Below, piece by piece: positions 45,682 to 55,023 of a DNA stretch of 64,000 nucleotides. This DNA is from PSRI01 sp041484195 (lineage in GTDB: Bacteria; Bacteroidota; Bacteroidia; Chitinophagales; Chitinophagaceae), in the NCBI GenBank assembly GCA_041484195.1, contig JBGPHC010000013.1, positions 1 to 64,000 of the forward strand, written 5' to 3'. Both the position numbers and the translations under genes were made by a program. Numbering within the stretch: the stretch's first letter is position 1; each line of letters opens with the position of its first letter. Below the pieces are notes generated by a model that had not been told where the DNA came from, searched no databases, and worked only from the letters and a program-made list of their open reading frames with translations.

Positions 45682-46869
45682 ATGGAACAGTTACTAAATA
45701 AAACACGTGGTGACAAGGTGATTTGGGCGGTAGTGATGTTGCTCACTCTGGTGAGCCTGTTGGTCGTGTACAGCAGTACGGGTACGCTTGCCTATAAACT
45801 TTCGCGCAGCACGGAATCTTACCTGTTCAAACAATTCGCGTTTATCAGTATCGGGATCATGATCATTTATTTCGCCCATCGCATCAATTATACCATCTAT
45901 TCACGCGTGGCGCTCATCCTGTTCCTGATAGCTATTCCATTGTTGATCTACACCCTTTTCTTCGGAGCCAGCATAAATGAGGGTAGCAGGTGGATCAGGC
46001 TGCCCATCATCAACCTCACATTTCAAACTTCTGACCTGGCAAAACTCGCTTTGTTCATGTATTTATCCAGGCAACTGAGCCGTTCCCAGGAATGCATCAA
46101 AGATTTCAGGAAAGGCTTTCTGCCTCTCATCATACCGGTAGCTATTATTTGCATCCTGATTATGCCGGCAAATTTATCAACGGCTTTGCTTACGGGCGCT
46201 ACCAGCCTGCTTCTATTATTCATCGGGCGAGCCAGCATGAAACATATCCTGGTTACAGTAGGCCTTGCCGTTATTCCTATCGCAATACTGGCCACCATTG
46301 CTTTTTCCTATTATGATCAGAAAGAACATCGGAGCAAAGACCTACCAGCAATCCTGAGTATTGGGCGATTTCCCACCTGGATCAAACGCGTTCAGGATTT
46401 TGCCTATGCCGATAAAGAAGAGACAGCTTACCAGGTGCAGCAGGCGAAAATAGCGATTGCAAAGGGTGGATGGCTTGGCCTCGGGCCAGGCAACAGTGAA
46501 CAGCGGAATTTTCTGCCGCATCCATACAGCGATTTCATATTTGCGATCATTATTGAAGAGTATGGATTGATTGGAGCTTCGATCATTGTTTTGGTATATC
46601 TGCTATTCTTGTTCCGGAGTATCAGGATTTTTAAGAAATGCCCCTATGCCTTTGGCGCTTTTCTGGCCGTGGCCTTGAGCTTTACTCTGGTTATTCAGGC
46701 GATCGTGAATATGGCTGTTAATGTGAACCTGTTTCCAGTGACCGGAGTAACACTACCGCTGGTGAGTATGGGGGGAAGCAGTTTTTTATTCACCTGCCTG
46801 GCTATAGGAATCATACTGAGTGTGGCCAGAAATGTAGAAATATCGGAGTCGCCCGCCGTTCAGCCTTGA
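45682..46869 (+). CDS. ftsW: Septal peptidoglycan glycosyltransferase FtsW (SEDA family)
   Basis: Polymerises lipid II into glycan strands together with the FtsI-class transpeptidase. The 395-residue protein has about ten membrane segments and SEDA-family sites, among them GASINEGSRWIRL, the GPGNSEQRNFLPHPYSDFIFA stretch (about 265-285), EEYGLIGA and VTGVTLPLVSMGGSS. The start is the ATG at 45682. It lies between murD and murG, the standard place in Bacteroidota. Confidence 0.94.
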   Translation: MEQLLNKTRGDKVIWAVVMLLTLVSLLVVYSSTGTLAYKLSRSTESYLFKQFAFISIGIMIIYFAHRINYTIYSRVALILFLIAIPLLIYTLFFGASINEGSRWIRLPIINLTFQTSDLAKLALFMYLSRQLSRSQECIKDFRKGFLPLIIPVAIICILIMPANLSTALLTGATSLLLLFIGRASMKHILVTVGLAVIPIAILATIAFSYYDQKEHRSKDLPAILSIGRFPTWIKRVQDFAYADKEETAYQVQQAKIAIAKGGWLGLGPGNSEQRNFLPHPYSDFIFAIIIEEYGLIGASIIVLVYLLFLFRSIRIFKKCPYAFGAFLAVALSFTLVIQAIVNMAVNVNLFPVTGVTLPLVSMGGSSFLFTCLAIGIILSVARNVEISESPAVQP

Positions 46870-46908
46870 AGGCCCGGAAAGCTGCGCTCTAAAAATAAAT
46901 TGTAATAA

Positions 46909-48066
46909 GTGGATGGATTGGATCAGGATAGGGATCAGAAAGGGGCTGCATTTCACGGGAATGTGGGAGCACACCGCGTGATTATGGCGGGTGGGGGAAC
47001 AGGTGGTCATATATTTCCGGCAATCGCTATCGCCAATGCGCTGAAACAATTGGAACCCGGTATCGAGATCCTCTTTGTGGGTGCCAGGGGCAAGATGGAA
47101 ATGGAAAAAGTGCCCGAAGCAGGATATAAGATTGTCGGTTTGGATATAGCGGGATTCAACAGAAGTTCTTTGATTAAAAATATCGGATTGCCTCTTAAAT
47201 TATTGAAGAGCTTTTTCCAGGTGCGAAAGATCATGAAGGAATTTAAGCCACAGGCCGCTATCGGCGTAGGTGGCTACTCCAGCTTTCCAGTACTGAGATG
47301 GGCCCAGCAAAACGGCATACCCAGTTTTATTCATGAAAGCAATTCTTTAGCGGGCAAATCGAATATTTTATTAGGGAAAAGAGCTATCAGGATTTTCGTG
47401 GCAGCCCGGGGCATGAATAAGTTTTTTCCGGAAGACAAGATCCTGTTTACCGGAAACCCCATAAGGGCAGGGATCGCCAACATTCGGCCGGGCCGGGAGG
47501 AGGGCCTTCGATTTTTTGGTTTGGATCCGGCGCTAAAAACGGTACTGGCCCTGGGTGGAAGCCTGGGCGCAAAAAGCATCAATGAGGCAATTGCCGCGCA
47601 TATCGAAGAGTTCGGCCTAAATAATTTGCAGCTCATTTGGCAGACCGGCAGAATGTTTTCTGAGAAAGCGAAGCAGTTGAGTTCCTCCAAAAAGAATATT
47701 TGGACAGGCAGTTTTATAACAAAGATGGAATATGCTTTTGCCGCAGCTGACCTGGTGATATCGAGAGCTGGAGCGATGGCCATTGCTGAATTGTGCGTAG
47801 TTAAAAAACCAGTTGTATTCGTTCCTTATCCATTTGCGGCAGAAGATCACCAAACGGTGAATGCCCAATACCTGGTTCAGCAAAATGCAGGACTGATGGT
47901 GAGGGACGAGGAGGCCAGGGAGAAACTGGTGAAGACTGTAACAGACCTGGCTGAAGACGAGAACAGACAGAATGAATTGAAAAAAAATATCGGGGCCCTG
48001 TCTATTACAGACGCTGATAAGAAGATAGCAACTGAGGTAATGAAGGTCCTGAATACGATGCATTGA
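46909..48066 (+). CDS. murG: UDP-GlcNAc:lipid I N-acetylglucosaminyltransferase
   Basis: Completes lipid II by adding GlcNAc to lipid I on the inner face of the membrane. The 385-residue GT-B protein has the N-terminal GGGTGGH loop at 28-34, SGGY-like GVGGYSSFP, and the donor-site segments GGSLGAKSIN and SRAGAMAIAELC. It starts with a GTG at 46909; the next ATG (46984) would remove the first beta strand, so the GTG start is favoured. It lies 39 bp after ftsW and 49 bp before murC. Confidence 0.93.
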   Translation: MDGLDQDRDQKGAAFHGNVGAHRVIMAGGGTGGHIFPAIAIANALKQLEPGIEILFVGARGKMEMEKVPEAGYKIVGLDIAGFNRSSLIKNIGLPLKLLKSFFQVRKIMKEFKPQAAIGVGGYSSFPVLRWAQQNGIPSFIHESNSLAGKSNILLGKRAIRIFVAARGMNKFFPEDKILFTGNPIRAGIANIRPGREEGLRFFGLDPALKTVLALGGSLGAKSINEAIAAHIEEFGLNNLQLIWQTGRMFSEKAKQLSSSKKNIWTGSFITKMEYAFAAADLVISRAGAMAIAELCVVKKPVVFVPYPFAAEDHQTVNAQYLVQQNAGLMVRDEEAREKLVKTVTDLAEDENRQNELKKNIGALSITDADKKIATEVMKVLNTMH

Positions 48067-48115
48067 CAGATGAAAAAAAGATTTTGTGCGCAAAATTAAA
48101 ATCTGACCCCAAAAA

Positions 48116-49477
48116 GTGCTGGAACTCGAACATATAAGGAAGGTTTATTTCATTGGGATCGGCGGTATTGGAATGAGCGCCCTTGCCAGGTATTTCAAGT
48201 TTCATGGCAGGGAAGTGAGTGGCTATGATAAAGTGGAAACAAATTTGACCAGGCAGTTGGAAGCCGAGGGAATTAAAATACACTATGAAGAGAATCCTGA
48301 CATGGCGCCCAGGGATGTAGATATCGTGGTGTATACGCCTGCAATACCCGGCAATCATGCGGAATTGCAGTTTTACCGGCAAAAGGGCTATGCGGTTTTG
48401 AAACGGAGTGAGGTGTTGGGCGTAATCACGGCAGGGTCATTCAATATCTGTGTAGCGGGAACGCATGGCAAGACAACAGTCAGCACAATGATTGCGCATA
48501 TCCTCAGGCAAAGCGGTTTTGGGTGCAATGCTTTCCTGGGTGGAATAGCGGTGAACTACAATAGCAATTATTGGAGCAATGAAAGGAACCTCTGTGTGGT
48601 GGAAGCCGATGAATACGATCGCAGTTTTTTGAAATTGAGTCCGGATATGGCGGTAATTACGGCGATGGATGCTGACCATTTGGATATATATGGAACATTG
48701 TCTGAAATGCAACTGGCTTTCATAGAATTTTCAGGCAGGGTGAAGGAGAATGGAATATTGTTTTACAAACTGGGTTTGGGCAGGACAGGGGAACTAAAGA
48801 CAGGAAAAAAGTTGAGCTATGGATTGGAAAATGACAAGGCCAATGTGTATGGAACGAATATACGCACAAAGAGTGGCGGATACCAATTTGATGTGATCAT
48901 GGATATTGGCAGCCTGGCAAATGTGGAACTGAATATGGGAGGATTGCACAATGTGGAGAATGCTACGGTAGCCATTGCCGTGGCAAAGCAGCTGGGGATC
49001 GGCGATGACAAAATATTACAGGCGGTAGCAGATTTCAGAGGCGTGAAGAGAAGATTTGAATACATCCTGCGAAATGAAAAGTCGGTCTTCATAGATGATT
49101 ACGCGCATCATCCGGAAGAACTGAAGGCCTTGATACATGGAGCAAAGACGCTTTTCAGCGGGAAAAGGATTACGATAATTTTTCAACCGCATTTGTACAC
49201 AAGGACACTTGATCTTGCGGATGGATTTGCAGAGGCGCTGGACTTGGCTGACGAAGTGATTTTATTACCGGTTTATCCGGCCAGAGAACTGCCGATCCCT
49301 GGGGTTGACAGCGGGATGATTTTGCGGAAAATGAAGAATCCCCATGCAAGGTTGATGAGCAAGTCAGAATTGCCTGAATGGATTAAGAAGAATAAGACGG
49401 AGGTGTTGATTACGGCGGGGGCCGGAGACATAGATCAGTTAACAGAACCAATTAGGGAAATATTGACTAAAAAATAA
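48116..49477 (+). CDS. murC: UDP-N-acetylmuramate:L-alanine ligase
   Basis: Adds L-Ala to UDP-MurNAc, the first stem-peptide step. The 453-residue Mur ligase has the dinucleotide-like loop FIGIGGIGMSALA near residue 12, the ATP loop GTHGKTT at 115-121 and DDYAHHPEE near residue 323. The start is a GTG at 48116, since no ATG precedes the first strand. Its TAA overlaps the ftsQ ATG by one base (TAATG), which points to coupled translation. The ddl gene that often follows is not here. Confidence 0.94.
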   Translation: MLELEHIRKVYFIGIGGIGMSALARYFKFHGREVSGYDKVETNLTRQLEAEGIKIHYEENPDMAPRDVDIVVYTPAIPGNHAELQFYRQKGYAVLKRSEVLGVITAGSFNICVAGTHGKTTVSTMIAHILRQSGFGCNAFLGGIAVNYNSNYWSNERNLCVVEADEYDRSFLKLSPDMAVITAMDADHLDIYGTLSEMQLAFIEFSGRVKENGILFYKLGLGRTGELKTGKKLSYGLENDKANVYGTNIRTKSGGYQFDVIMDIGSLANVELNMGGLHNVENATVAIAVAKQLGIGDDKILQAVADFRGVKRRFEYILRNEKSVFIDDYAHHPEELKALIHGAKTLFSGKRITIIFQPHLYTRTLDLADGFAEALDLADEVILLPVYPARELPIPGVDSGMILRKMKNPHARLMSKSELPEWIKKNKTEVLITAGAGDIDQLTEPIREILTKK

Positions 49478-50532
49478 TGTCCATCAGTCGGAATAAAATA
49501 CGGAACCTGGTAGTCTCTTCATTGTGGATAGCAATGGGAGCGGGCCTGATCGTGTTGTTGCTGGCGGCAATTCAGAGAAAGAATACGAGGATCTGTAAGG
49601 GATTCGAGGTCAATATCCGGGGTTCTGGCAATAATGTTTTTGTGGACAGAAAGGATGTTCAAAGATTGTTGAACATCAGCAATGCAGACGTGATTGGAAG
49701 GGAACTGCGACAATTCAGGCTGGAAAAAATGGAAAACAAACTGGAACGGAATGTTTGGATAAAACATGCGGAATTATTCTTTGATAATAATGAATTATTG
49801 CAGGTTAAGATAACCGAGCGCGAACCCGTCGCAAGGATTTTCACCTCCGCCGGCGCCAGTTTTTATATTGATAGTAGTCTGGTTCGACTGCCTCTCAGCG
49901 AAAAATTTAGCGCCCGTGTGCCAGTATTCACCGGTTTCCCGATAGTACATTCGGGATGGACCAGGTCAGACAGCAGTCTGCTGCAGGATATAAAGAATGT
50001 GAGTCAATTCATTTCCGGAAATCCATTCTGGATGGCACAGATAGCTCAGGTCGATATAAATTCCGCAGAGAATTTTGAAATGATCCCTACGATCGGCGAC
50101 CATATTATTTTATTTGGAGATGGCAGAGACATCGAAAAAAAATTCAGACGCCTCTATATTTTCTACAGTAATGTATTGAGTAAAATCGGGTGGAATAAGT
50201 ATGCGGCGATAAATGTGCAGTTCAAAGGGCAGGTAGTGGCTACAAGAAGGGAAGGAATAAGCAAGAATGCAGCCAAGGATACAACAAGGGTTAACCTGCT
50301 TCTCAACCAGATGATGGCCAGGTCTCCTCAGCAATGGATGGGCTCCGATACCCAGCATCGTGCCCTACCAAACTATCCCGCAACCAGGCCTGTTGCAACC
50401 AGTAATACTGCTACCCCATTGAAAACTTTGCCTGGTTCCCTGGAGAGCTACCCGGTAAAATCCAATGCTGGAAAGCCGGCTTTCGATTCAAAATCAAAGC
50501 CCAGGGCCCTGATGCCCAAAGCCAGCCCATAG
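49477..50532 (+). CDS. ftsQ: Cell division protein FtsQ/DivIB
   Basis: A bitopic protein that joins the early and late parts of the divisome. The 351-residue protein has a short cytoplasmic tail, a membrane segment at about 11-30, a POTRA-like region (INIRGSGNNVFVDRKDVQ-type strand near 45-70) and a beta-domain to about residue 265. A C-terminal tail of some 85 residues rich in Pro, Ser and Thr follows and has no counterpart in E. coli FtsQ. The start overlaps the murC stop by one base. Confidence 0.9.
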   Translation: MSISRNKIRNLVVSSLWIAMGAGLIVLLLAAIQRKNTRICKGFEVNIRGSGNNVFVDRKDVQRLLNISNADVIGRELRQFRLEKMENKLERNVWIKHAELFFDNNELLQVKITEREPVARIFTSAGASFYIDSSLVRLPLSEKFSARVPVFTGFPIVHSGWTRSDSSLLQDIKNVSQFISGNPFWMAQIAQVDINSAENFEMIPTIGDHIILFGDGRDIEKKFRRLYIFYSNVLSKIGWNKYAAINVQFKGQVVATRREGISKNAAKDTTRVNLLLNQMMARSPQQWMGSDTQHRALPNYPATRPVATSNTATPLKTLPGSLESYPVKSNAGKPAFDSKSKPRALMPKASP

Positions 50533-50622
50533 GGAATGGCGAATTTAGGAAGTGAAAATCCGTCCCGGCAGACTGAAATTATTAAAATCCCAAAAGGGTG
50601 ACTTAAATATAAAAACACAACC

Positions 50623-51996
50623 ATGAACAGCGAACAACCCATTATTGTAGGTCTGGATATCGGCACCACCAAAATTGCAGCTATAGCTGGCCGTAAGAAC
50701 GAATACGGTAAACTGGAAATCCTTGGCTTTGGCAGGGCCAACAGCAACGGTGTACAGCATGGAATGGTCCTGAATATTGACCAAACCATCAAAGCTATTC
50801 AGACCGCCCTGGAGAATTGCTATGCTTCCAATCCAAACCTGGAGATTAATGAAGTGTATGTAGGCATTGCGGGCCACCACATCAAGAGTCTTCAAACGAG
50901 GGGGGATATAGTACGCCACAATACGGATGAAGAGATCATGCAGTCGGAAGTGGAACAATTGGTTAGAGATCAATACAAGACTTATATACCTGCGGGAGAC
51001 CAAATTATAGATGTAATCCCGCAGGAATTTACCGTAGATAATTTTCAGAATATTCCCAATCCCATTGGCTACAGCGGGGTGAAAGTGGGAGCCAATTTTC
51101 ACATCATAACGGGAGACAAGAATGCAATCCGGAACATCAACCGGAGCGTGGAAAAATCAGGGCTCTGTGTAAAGGACCTGGTATTGCAACCGCTTGCATC
51201 TGCTGCCGCTGTCATGTGTGAGCAGGATCTTGAGGCCGGCGTGGCGATCGTGGACATTGGCGGTGGCACCACGGATATGGCTGTATTTTACGAAGGCATT
51301 CTGAAGCATACTGCCGTTATTCCATTTGGCGGAGAGAATATTACGAATGATATCAAGACGGGTCTGGGGGTTCTGAAAACGCAGGCCGAACAAATGAAAG
51401 TGCAGTTCGGCAGCGCTTTGGCCGATGAAGCCAAGGGCAACGCCTATATAACCATTCCTGGATTACGTGGCATGACCCCCAAAGAGATCAGCGTGAAAAA
51501 CCTGGCCAATATCATCCAGGCCCGGATGAGTGAGATCATGGATTTTGTCACTTATCACCTGAAGCAGGTTGGCTTGGACAATAAGATGTTGAATGGGGGC
51601 GTGGTACTAACGGGTGGCGGTTCTCAATTGAAACACCTCATCCAACTGACGGAATATGTAACGGGCCTGAATGCGAGGATCGGTTATCCCAATGAACATC
51701 TCGCGGCGGGTCATATTGAAGAATTGGAAAAGCCCATGTATTCCACTTGTATCGGGCTAATACTGAAAGGGTATAATGTATTTGAGAACCTGGTGGCCCG
51801 GGAAAAATATAAAACCATGCCTTTGAAAGAAGAGAAAGGTGAAACTCAACAAGAGGCAGACACCAAATTAATGTCGGGAGAAGGAATAGGAATGGTAAAG
51901 ACCAGAAAGCGAAAGAACCTGAAAGAATTTATGGATTCAATAAAAGGCGGACTGATTGAACTGTTTAAGGAAGAAGGAGACGAAAAGCTGAATTAA
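50623..51996 (+). CDS. ftsA: Cell division protein FtsA
   Basis: An actin-fold ATPase that tethers FtsZ to the membrane and recruits later proteins. The 457-residue protein opens with IVGLDIGTTKIA (phosphate 1 loop), has the VDIGGGTTDMAVF phosphate 2 loop near residue 209 and an adenosine motif VLTGGGSQLKHL. It ends with an amphipathic helix (FMDSIKGGLIELFKEE) fitting the membrane-targeting sequence. It follows ftsQ by 90 bp and precedes ftsZ by 118 bp. Confidence 0.95.
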   Translation: MNSEQPIIVGLDIGTTKIAAIAGRKNEYGKLEILGFGRANSNGVQHGMVLNIDQTIKAIQTALENCYASNPNLEINEVYVGIAGHHIKSLQTRGDIVRHNTDEEIMQSEVEQLVRDQYKTYIPAGDQIIDVIPQEFTVDNFQNIPNPIGYSGVKVGANFHIITGDKNAIRNINRSVEKSGLCVKDLVLQPLASAAAVMCEQDLEAGVAIVDIGGGTTDMAVFYEGILKHTAVIPFGGENITNDIKTGLGVLKTQAEQMKVQFGSALADEAKGNAYITIPGLRGMTPKEISVKNLANIIQARMSEIMDFVTYHLKQVGLDNKMLNGGVVLTGGGSQLKHLIQLTEYVTGLNARIGYPNEHLAAGHIEELEKPMYSTCIGLILKGYNVFENLVAREKYKTMPLKEEKGETQQEADTKLMSGEGIGMVKTRKRKNLKEFMDSIKGGLIELFKEEGDEKLN

Positions 51997-52114
51997 TAGG
52001 TTGGCACAGTAAAGGATAACCGTAGTTCATGAAATTTTACTAACCATTAATCATTCATCATCAGCTCATGCAGGCAGTTTGAGTGTGCCGGTGTGGGGAA
52101 AAAATCTGAACATT

Positions 52115-53950
52115 ATGATTCATTTTGATTTGCCAAAGGAAAAATCCTCCATCATCAAGGTCATAGGTGTAGGTGGAGGAGGAAGCAATGCGGTAAACTA
52201 TATGTTTAGCCAAAGCATTGAAGGCGTCAATTTCATCATCTGTAACACCGATGCACAGGCGTTGGCGCAAAGTAAGATCCCCAATAGAGTACAATTGGGG
52301 CCGGCCTTAACCCAGGGTTTGGGTGCGGGGGCAAATCCCGATATCGGCAGGCAGGCCACTGAAGAAAGCCTGGAAGAGATCCGGAGGATCCTGGAAGTGA
52401 ATACTAAAATGGCGTTCATCACCGCCGGAATGGGGGGTGGAACCGGCACCGGCGGAGCTCCGATCATTGCGAAAATTTGCAAGGACCTTGGCATACTCAC
52501 GGTGGGGATTGTGACCACGCCTTTTGCCTATGAGGGCAAAAAACGGATCCTTCAGGCAGATGAAGGAATTAATAAACTGAAAGATTATGTTGACACGCTG
52601 CTGGTGATCAGTAATGATAAATTGCGGCACCAGTTTGGTAACCTCACCATGCGCGCCGCATTTGCCAAGGCCGATAATGTATTGGCAACCGCCGCGAAGT
52701 GCATCACGGATGTCATCAACAGCACCGGCCAGATCAACGTTGACTTCGCAGACGTATGTACCGTCATGAGCAATGGCGGAGTAGCCATCCTGGGAAGTTC
52801 TGCCGAAGCAGGCGAAAACAGGGCTCAGCGGGCCATCGAAAACGCGCTCAACTCACCTTTACTCAATGACAATGATATACGGGGTGCAAGGTGGATATTG
52901 ATAAATATCAATTCCGCCGAGGGTGACCATGAATTCACGATGGATGAAGTGGAAATTATTCAGAGCTTCCTGCTCAGTCATGCTGGAGAAGACACGGATG
53001 TGATCATGGGATTGGGTTATGACAATTCATTGGACGAAAAAATAGGTATCACCATAATCGCCACGGGTTTTGAACACGAAAATCGGAATGCTGCGGAAAA
53101 GGCGCCTAAATTGAAATACCCCAAGGAAGAAAAAATCATTCTCACATTGGGATCAGCAGAGGATAAGAAATTGTACGAGCAACCCGTATTACCATTTGAA
53201 GAAAAAGATCCGATGGCGCCACAGATGGTGGAACTGCCTGAGAATAATGGAATAACATATACAGAGCAGAAGAAGCAATTGATTGAGAATCAGAATGACA
53301 GCAAAGAAATATTGCATTTAGAAATAACTTCATTATCTTCACCACGTCAAGTTCCTACCGAAAAGCACATTCCCGAAGTTTCGACCTCAACCTCACCTTT
53401 ACCGGAAATCCAATCTGAGATAAACAATAAGATTGCCAAAGTAGCTAGCACCATCTTGACGTCAGGTGGTTATTTGGCCAAGCCATCCAACATCTATGCT
53501 GAGGAGCCAGTACAATTACAATCCAAGACAGAAGACCCTGTTGAAGAGCCATCACCGTTGCAGGTTGATGAGCCAGCCGACGGGCCGGCAATTGAAATGC
53601 AATTGGTGATTAAGAATTCCAAAGCGGCGGATGAGTCAGGGGTACGATCAACTCAAAGTGAAAACAATTCTGTCGAGGAGCCTGCAATGCAGGACGAGGC
53701 AGAAGAACAAAAGCGCCGAGCAGCAGAACGGTTGAACAAGTTGCGCAACTTGTCTTTCAACATCAATGCTGCCGATCCTAACAATGAGTTCGAAACTGTG
53801 CCGGCTTACGTCCGCCGCAATTTTCAACTTCAGAATGCTCTCGCCTCCGTGGAAAAATTTTACAGCAATTACACTGTTAAGACTGATGAGAACAACCAGG
53901 GGCAGATCAGCACCATTAATACTTTCCTGGATGGAAAGAAACCGGACTAA
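52115..53950 (+). CDS. ftsZ: Cell division GTPase FtsZ
   Basis: The tubulin-like GTPase that forms the Z ring. The 611-residue protein has the signature loop GGGTGTG at 107-113, the T3/T5 loops of the GTPase domain (residues 1-about 330) and then a long, acidic and Pro/Glu-rich linker of about 230 residues, far longer than in E. coli (383 residues in total). A conserved block near 540-580 (NLSFNINAADP, then VPAYVRRN) should be the peptide that binds FtsA. I start at the ATG at 52115; a TTG at 52079 adds 12 residues unlike the family. It is the last gene of the cluster. Confidence 0.95.
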   Translation: MIHFDLPKEKSSIIKVIGVGGGGSNAVNYMFSQSIEGVNFIICNTDAQALAQSKIPNRVQLGPALTQGLGAGANPDIGRQATEESLEEIRRILEVNTKMAFITAGMGGGTGTGGAPIIAKICKDLGILTVGIVTTPFAYEGKKRILQADEGINKLKDYVDTLLVISNDKLRHQFGNLTMRAAFAKADNVLATAAKCITDVINSTGQINVDFADVCTVMSNGGVAILGSSAEAGENRAQRAIENALNSPLLNDNDIRGARWILININSAEGDHEFTMDEVEIIQSFLLSHAGEDTDVIMGLGYDNSLDEKIGITIIATGFEHENRNAAEKAPKLKYPKEEKIILTLGSAEDKKLYEQPVLPFEEKDPMAPQMVELPENNGITYTEQKKQLIENQNDSKEILHLEITSLSSPRQVPTEKHIPEVSTSTSPLPEIQSEINNKIAKVASTILTSGGYLAKPSNIYAEEPVQLQSKTEDPVEEPSPLQVDEPADGPAIEMQLVIKNSKAADESGVRSTQSENNSVEEPAMQDEAEEQKRRAAERLNKLRNLSFNINAADPNNEFETVPAYVRRNFQLQNALASVEKFYSNYTVKTDENNQGQISTINTFLDGKKPD

Positions 53951-53976
53951 AGAAACAGAATTAAAAATAATGCTGG

Positions 53977-54004
53977 CCCTCTTCAATCGAAGGGGGTTTT
54001 TTTT
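53977..54004 (+). terminator. Rho-independent terminator after ftsZ
   Basis: CCCTCTTC (53977-53984) pairs with GAAGGGGG (53989-53996), with one G-T wobble and a 4-base loop, followed by eight T residues. It ends the dcw transcript 26 bp after the ftsZ stop. Confidence 0.85.
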
Positions 54005-54057
54005 GCCCGACTACGGATCATTTTGACTTAATTTGAAGGAAATAATACGGACCGAAA

Positions 54058-55023
54058 ATGGCCACAATTCTTATAGCAGGTGGAACAGGATTGATTGGAT
54101 CCAGGCTTTCGGCGATGCTGGTGGAAAAAGGATACCAGGTGATCATTTTGAGCAGACAGCCAGGCCCGAAACCGGACAAGGCTCCTTCAATTTCCAATGT
54201 GGGATCGCGATCCTCGACGGATTTGCAATATTCTTATTGGGATCCCGCCCTGCAAAAAATTGACGAAAAGGTGATCGGTAAAGTAGATGCCATCATCAAC
54301 CTGGCCGGCGCAGGCATTGCGGATAAAAGATGGTCCGCGGAAAGGAAAAAGGAAATTGTCAGCAGCAGGGTCTTGGCGGCCAAAATGCTGGTAAAGGCAT
54401 TGACTGAAATTCCAAATAATGTCGCCTCTGTTATAAACATATCGGCAATTGGCTGGTACGGTCCTGATTCAAAAAGGCCGCCCGGAAATGAGGCCTTCAT
54501 AGAAACTGACCCTCCTGATTCCGCATTCTTAGGGGAAGCCTGCAGGCAATGGGAAGAAAGCATCGCCCCGGTTCAGTCGCTAGGGAAAAGGTTGGTGATA
54601 CTGCGGACTGGAATTGTATTGAGTAATGAAGGAGGCGCTTTTGCTGAATTCAAAAAGCCGTTGCGGTTTGGCATTGCGGGTATCATAGGCAAAGGACGGC
54701 AAATTATGAGTTGGATTCACCTTGATGATCTTTGCCGGCTTTTCATATATAGCCTGGGTACCAGGCAGGTCTCGGGCATTTATAATGCAACGGCTCCCAA
54801 GCCAATTGACAATAAATCTTTCACTTTGACACTGGCGAGTAAACTGCGAAAGGATCATTTCATTCCGGTGCATATTCCTTCCTTTGTGCTGAAAATAGTT
54901 CTCGGAGAATTGAGCATTGAGGTGTTGAAAAGCGCGAGGGTAAGCAGTGAAAAAATCAGGACCTCGGGATTTCAATTCGTCTATCCTTCTGTGGAAGCGG
55001 CCCTCGAAGACCTGTGCAAATGA
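54058..55023 (+). CDS. TIGR01777 family NAD(P)-dependent epimerase/oxidoreductase, copy 2
   Basis: A 321-residue protein of the same family as the gene at 12260, with the Rossmann loop GGTGLIG at 8-14, INLAGAGIADKRW near 80, NISAIGWYG near 128 and MSWIHLDDL near 220. The C-terminal DUF1731 part ends the protein. Substrate unknown. It is the first gene past the dcw terminator and its stop codon abuts that of the convergent metzincin gene, with no spacer. It is closer to the family consensus than copy 1. Confidence 0.88.
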   Translation: MATILIAGGTGLIGSRLSAMLVEKGYQVIILSRQPGPKPDKAPSISNVGSRSSTDLQYSYWDPALQKIDEKVIGKVDAIINLAGAGIADKRWSAERKKEIVSSRVLAAKMLVKALTEIPNNVASVINISAIGWYGPDSKRPPGNEAFIETDPPDSAFLGEACRQWEESIAPVQSLGKRLVILRTGIVLSNEGGAFAEFKKPLRFGIAGIIGKGRQIMSWIHLDDLCRLFIYSLGTRQVSGIYNATAPKPIDNKSFTLTLASKLRKDHFIPVHIPSFVLKIVLGELSIEVLKSARVSSEKIRTSGFQFVYPSVEAALEDLCK

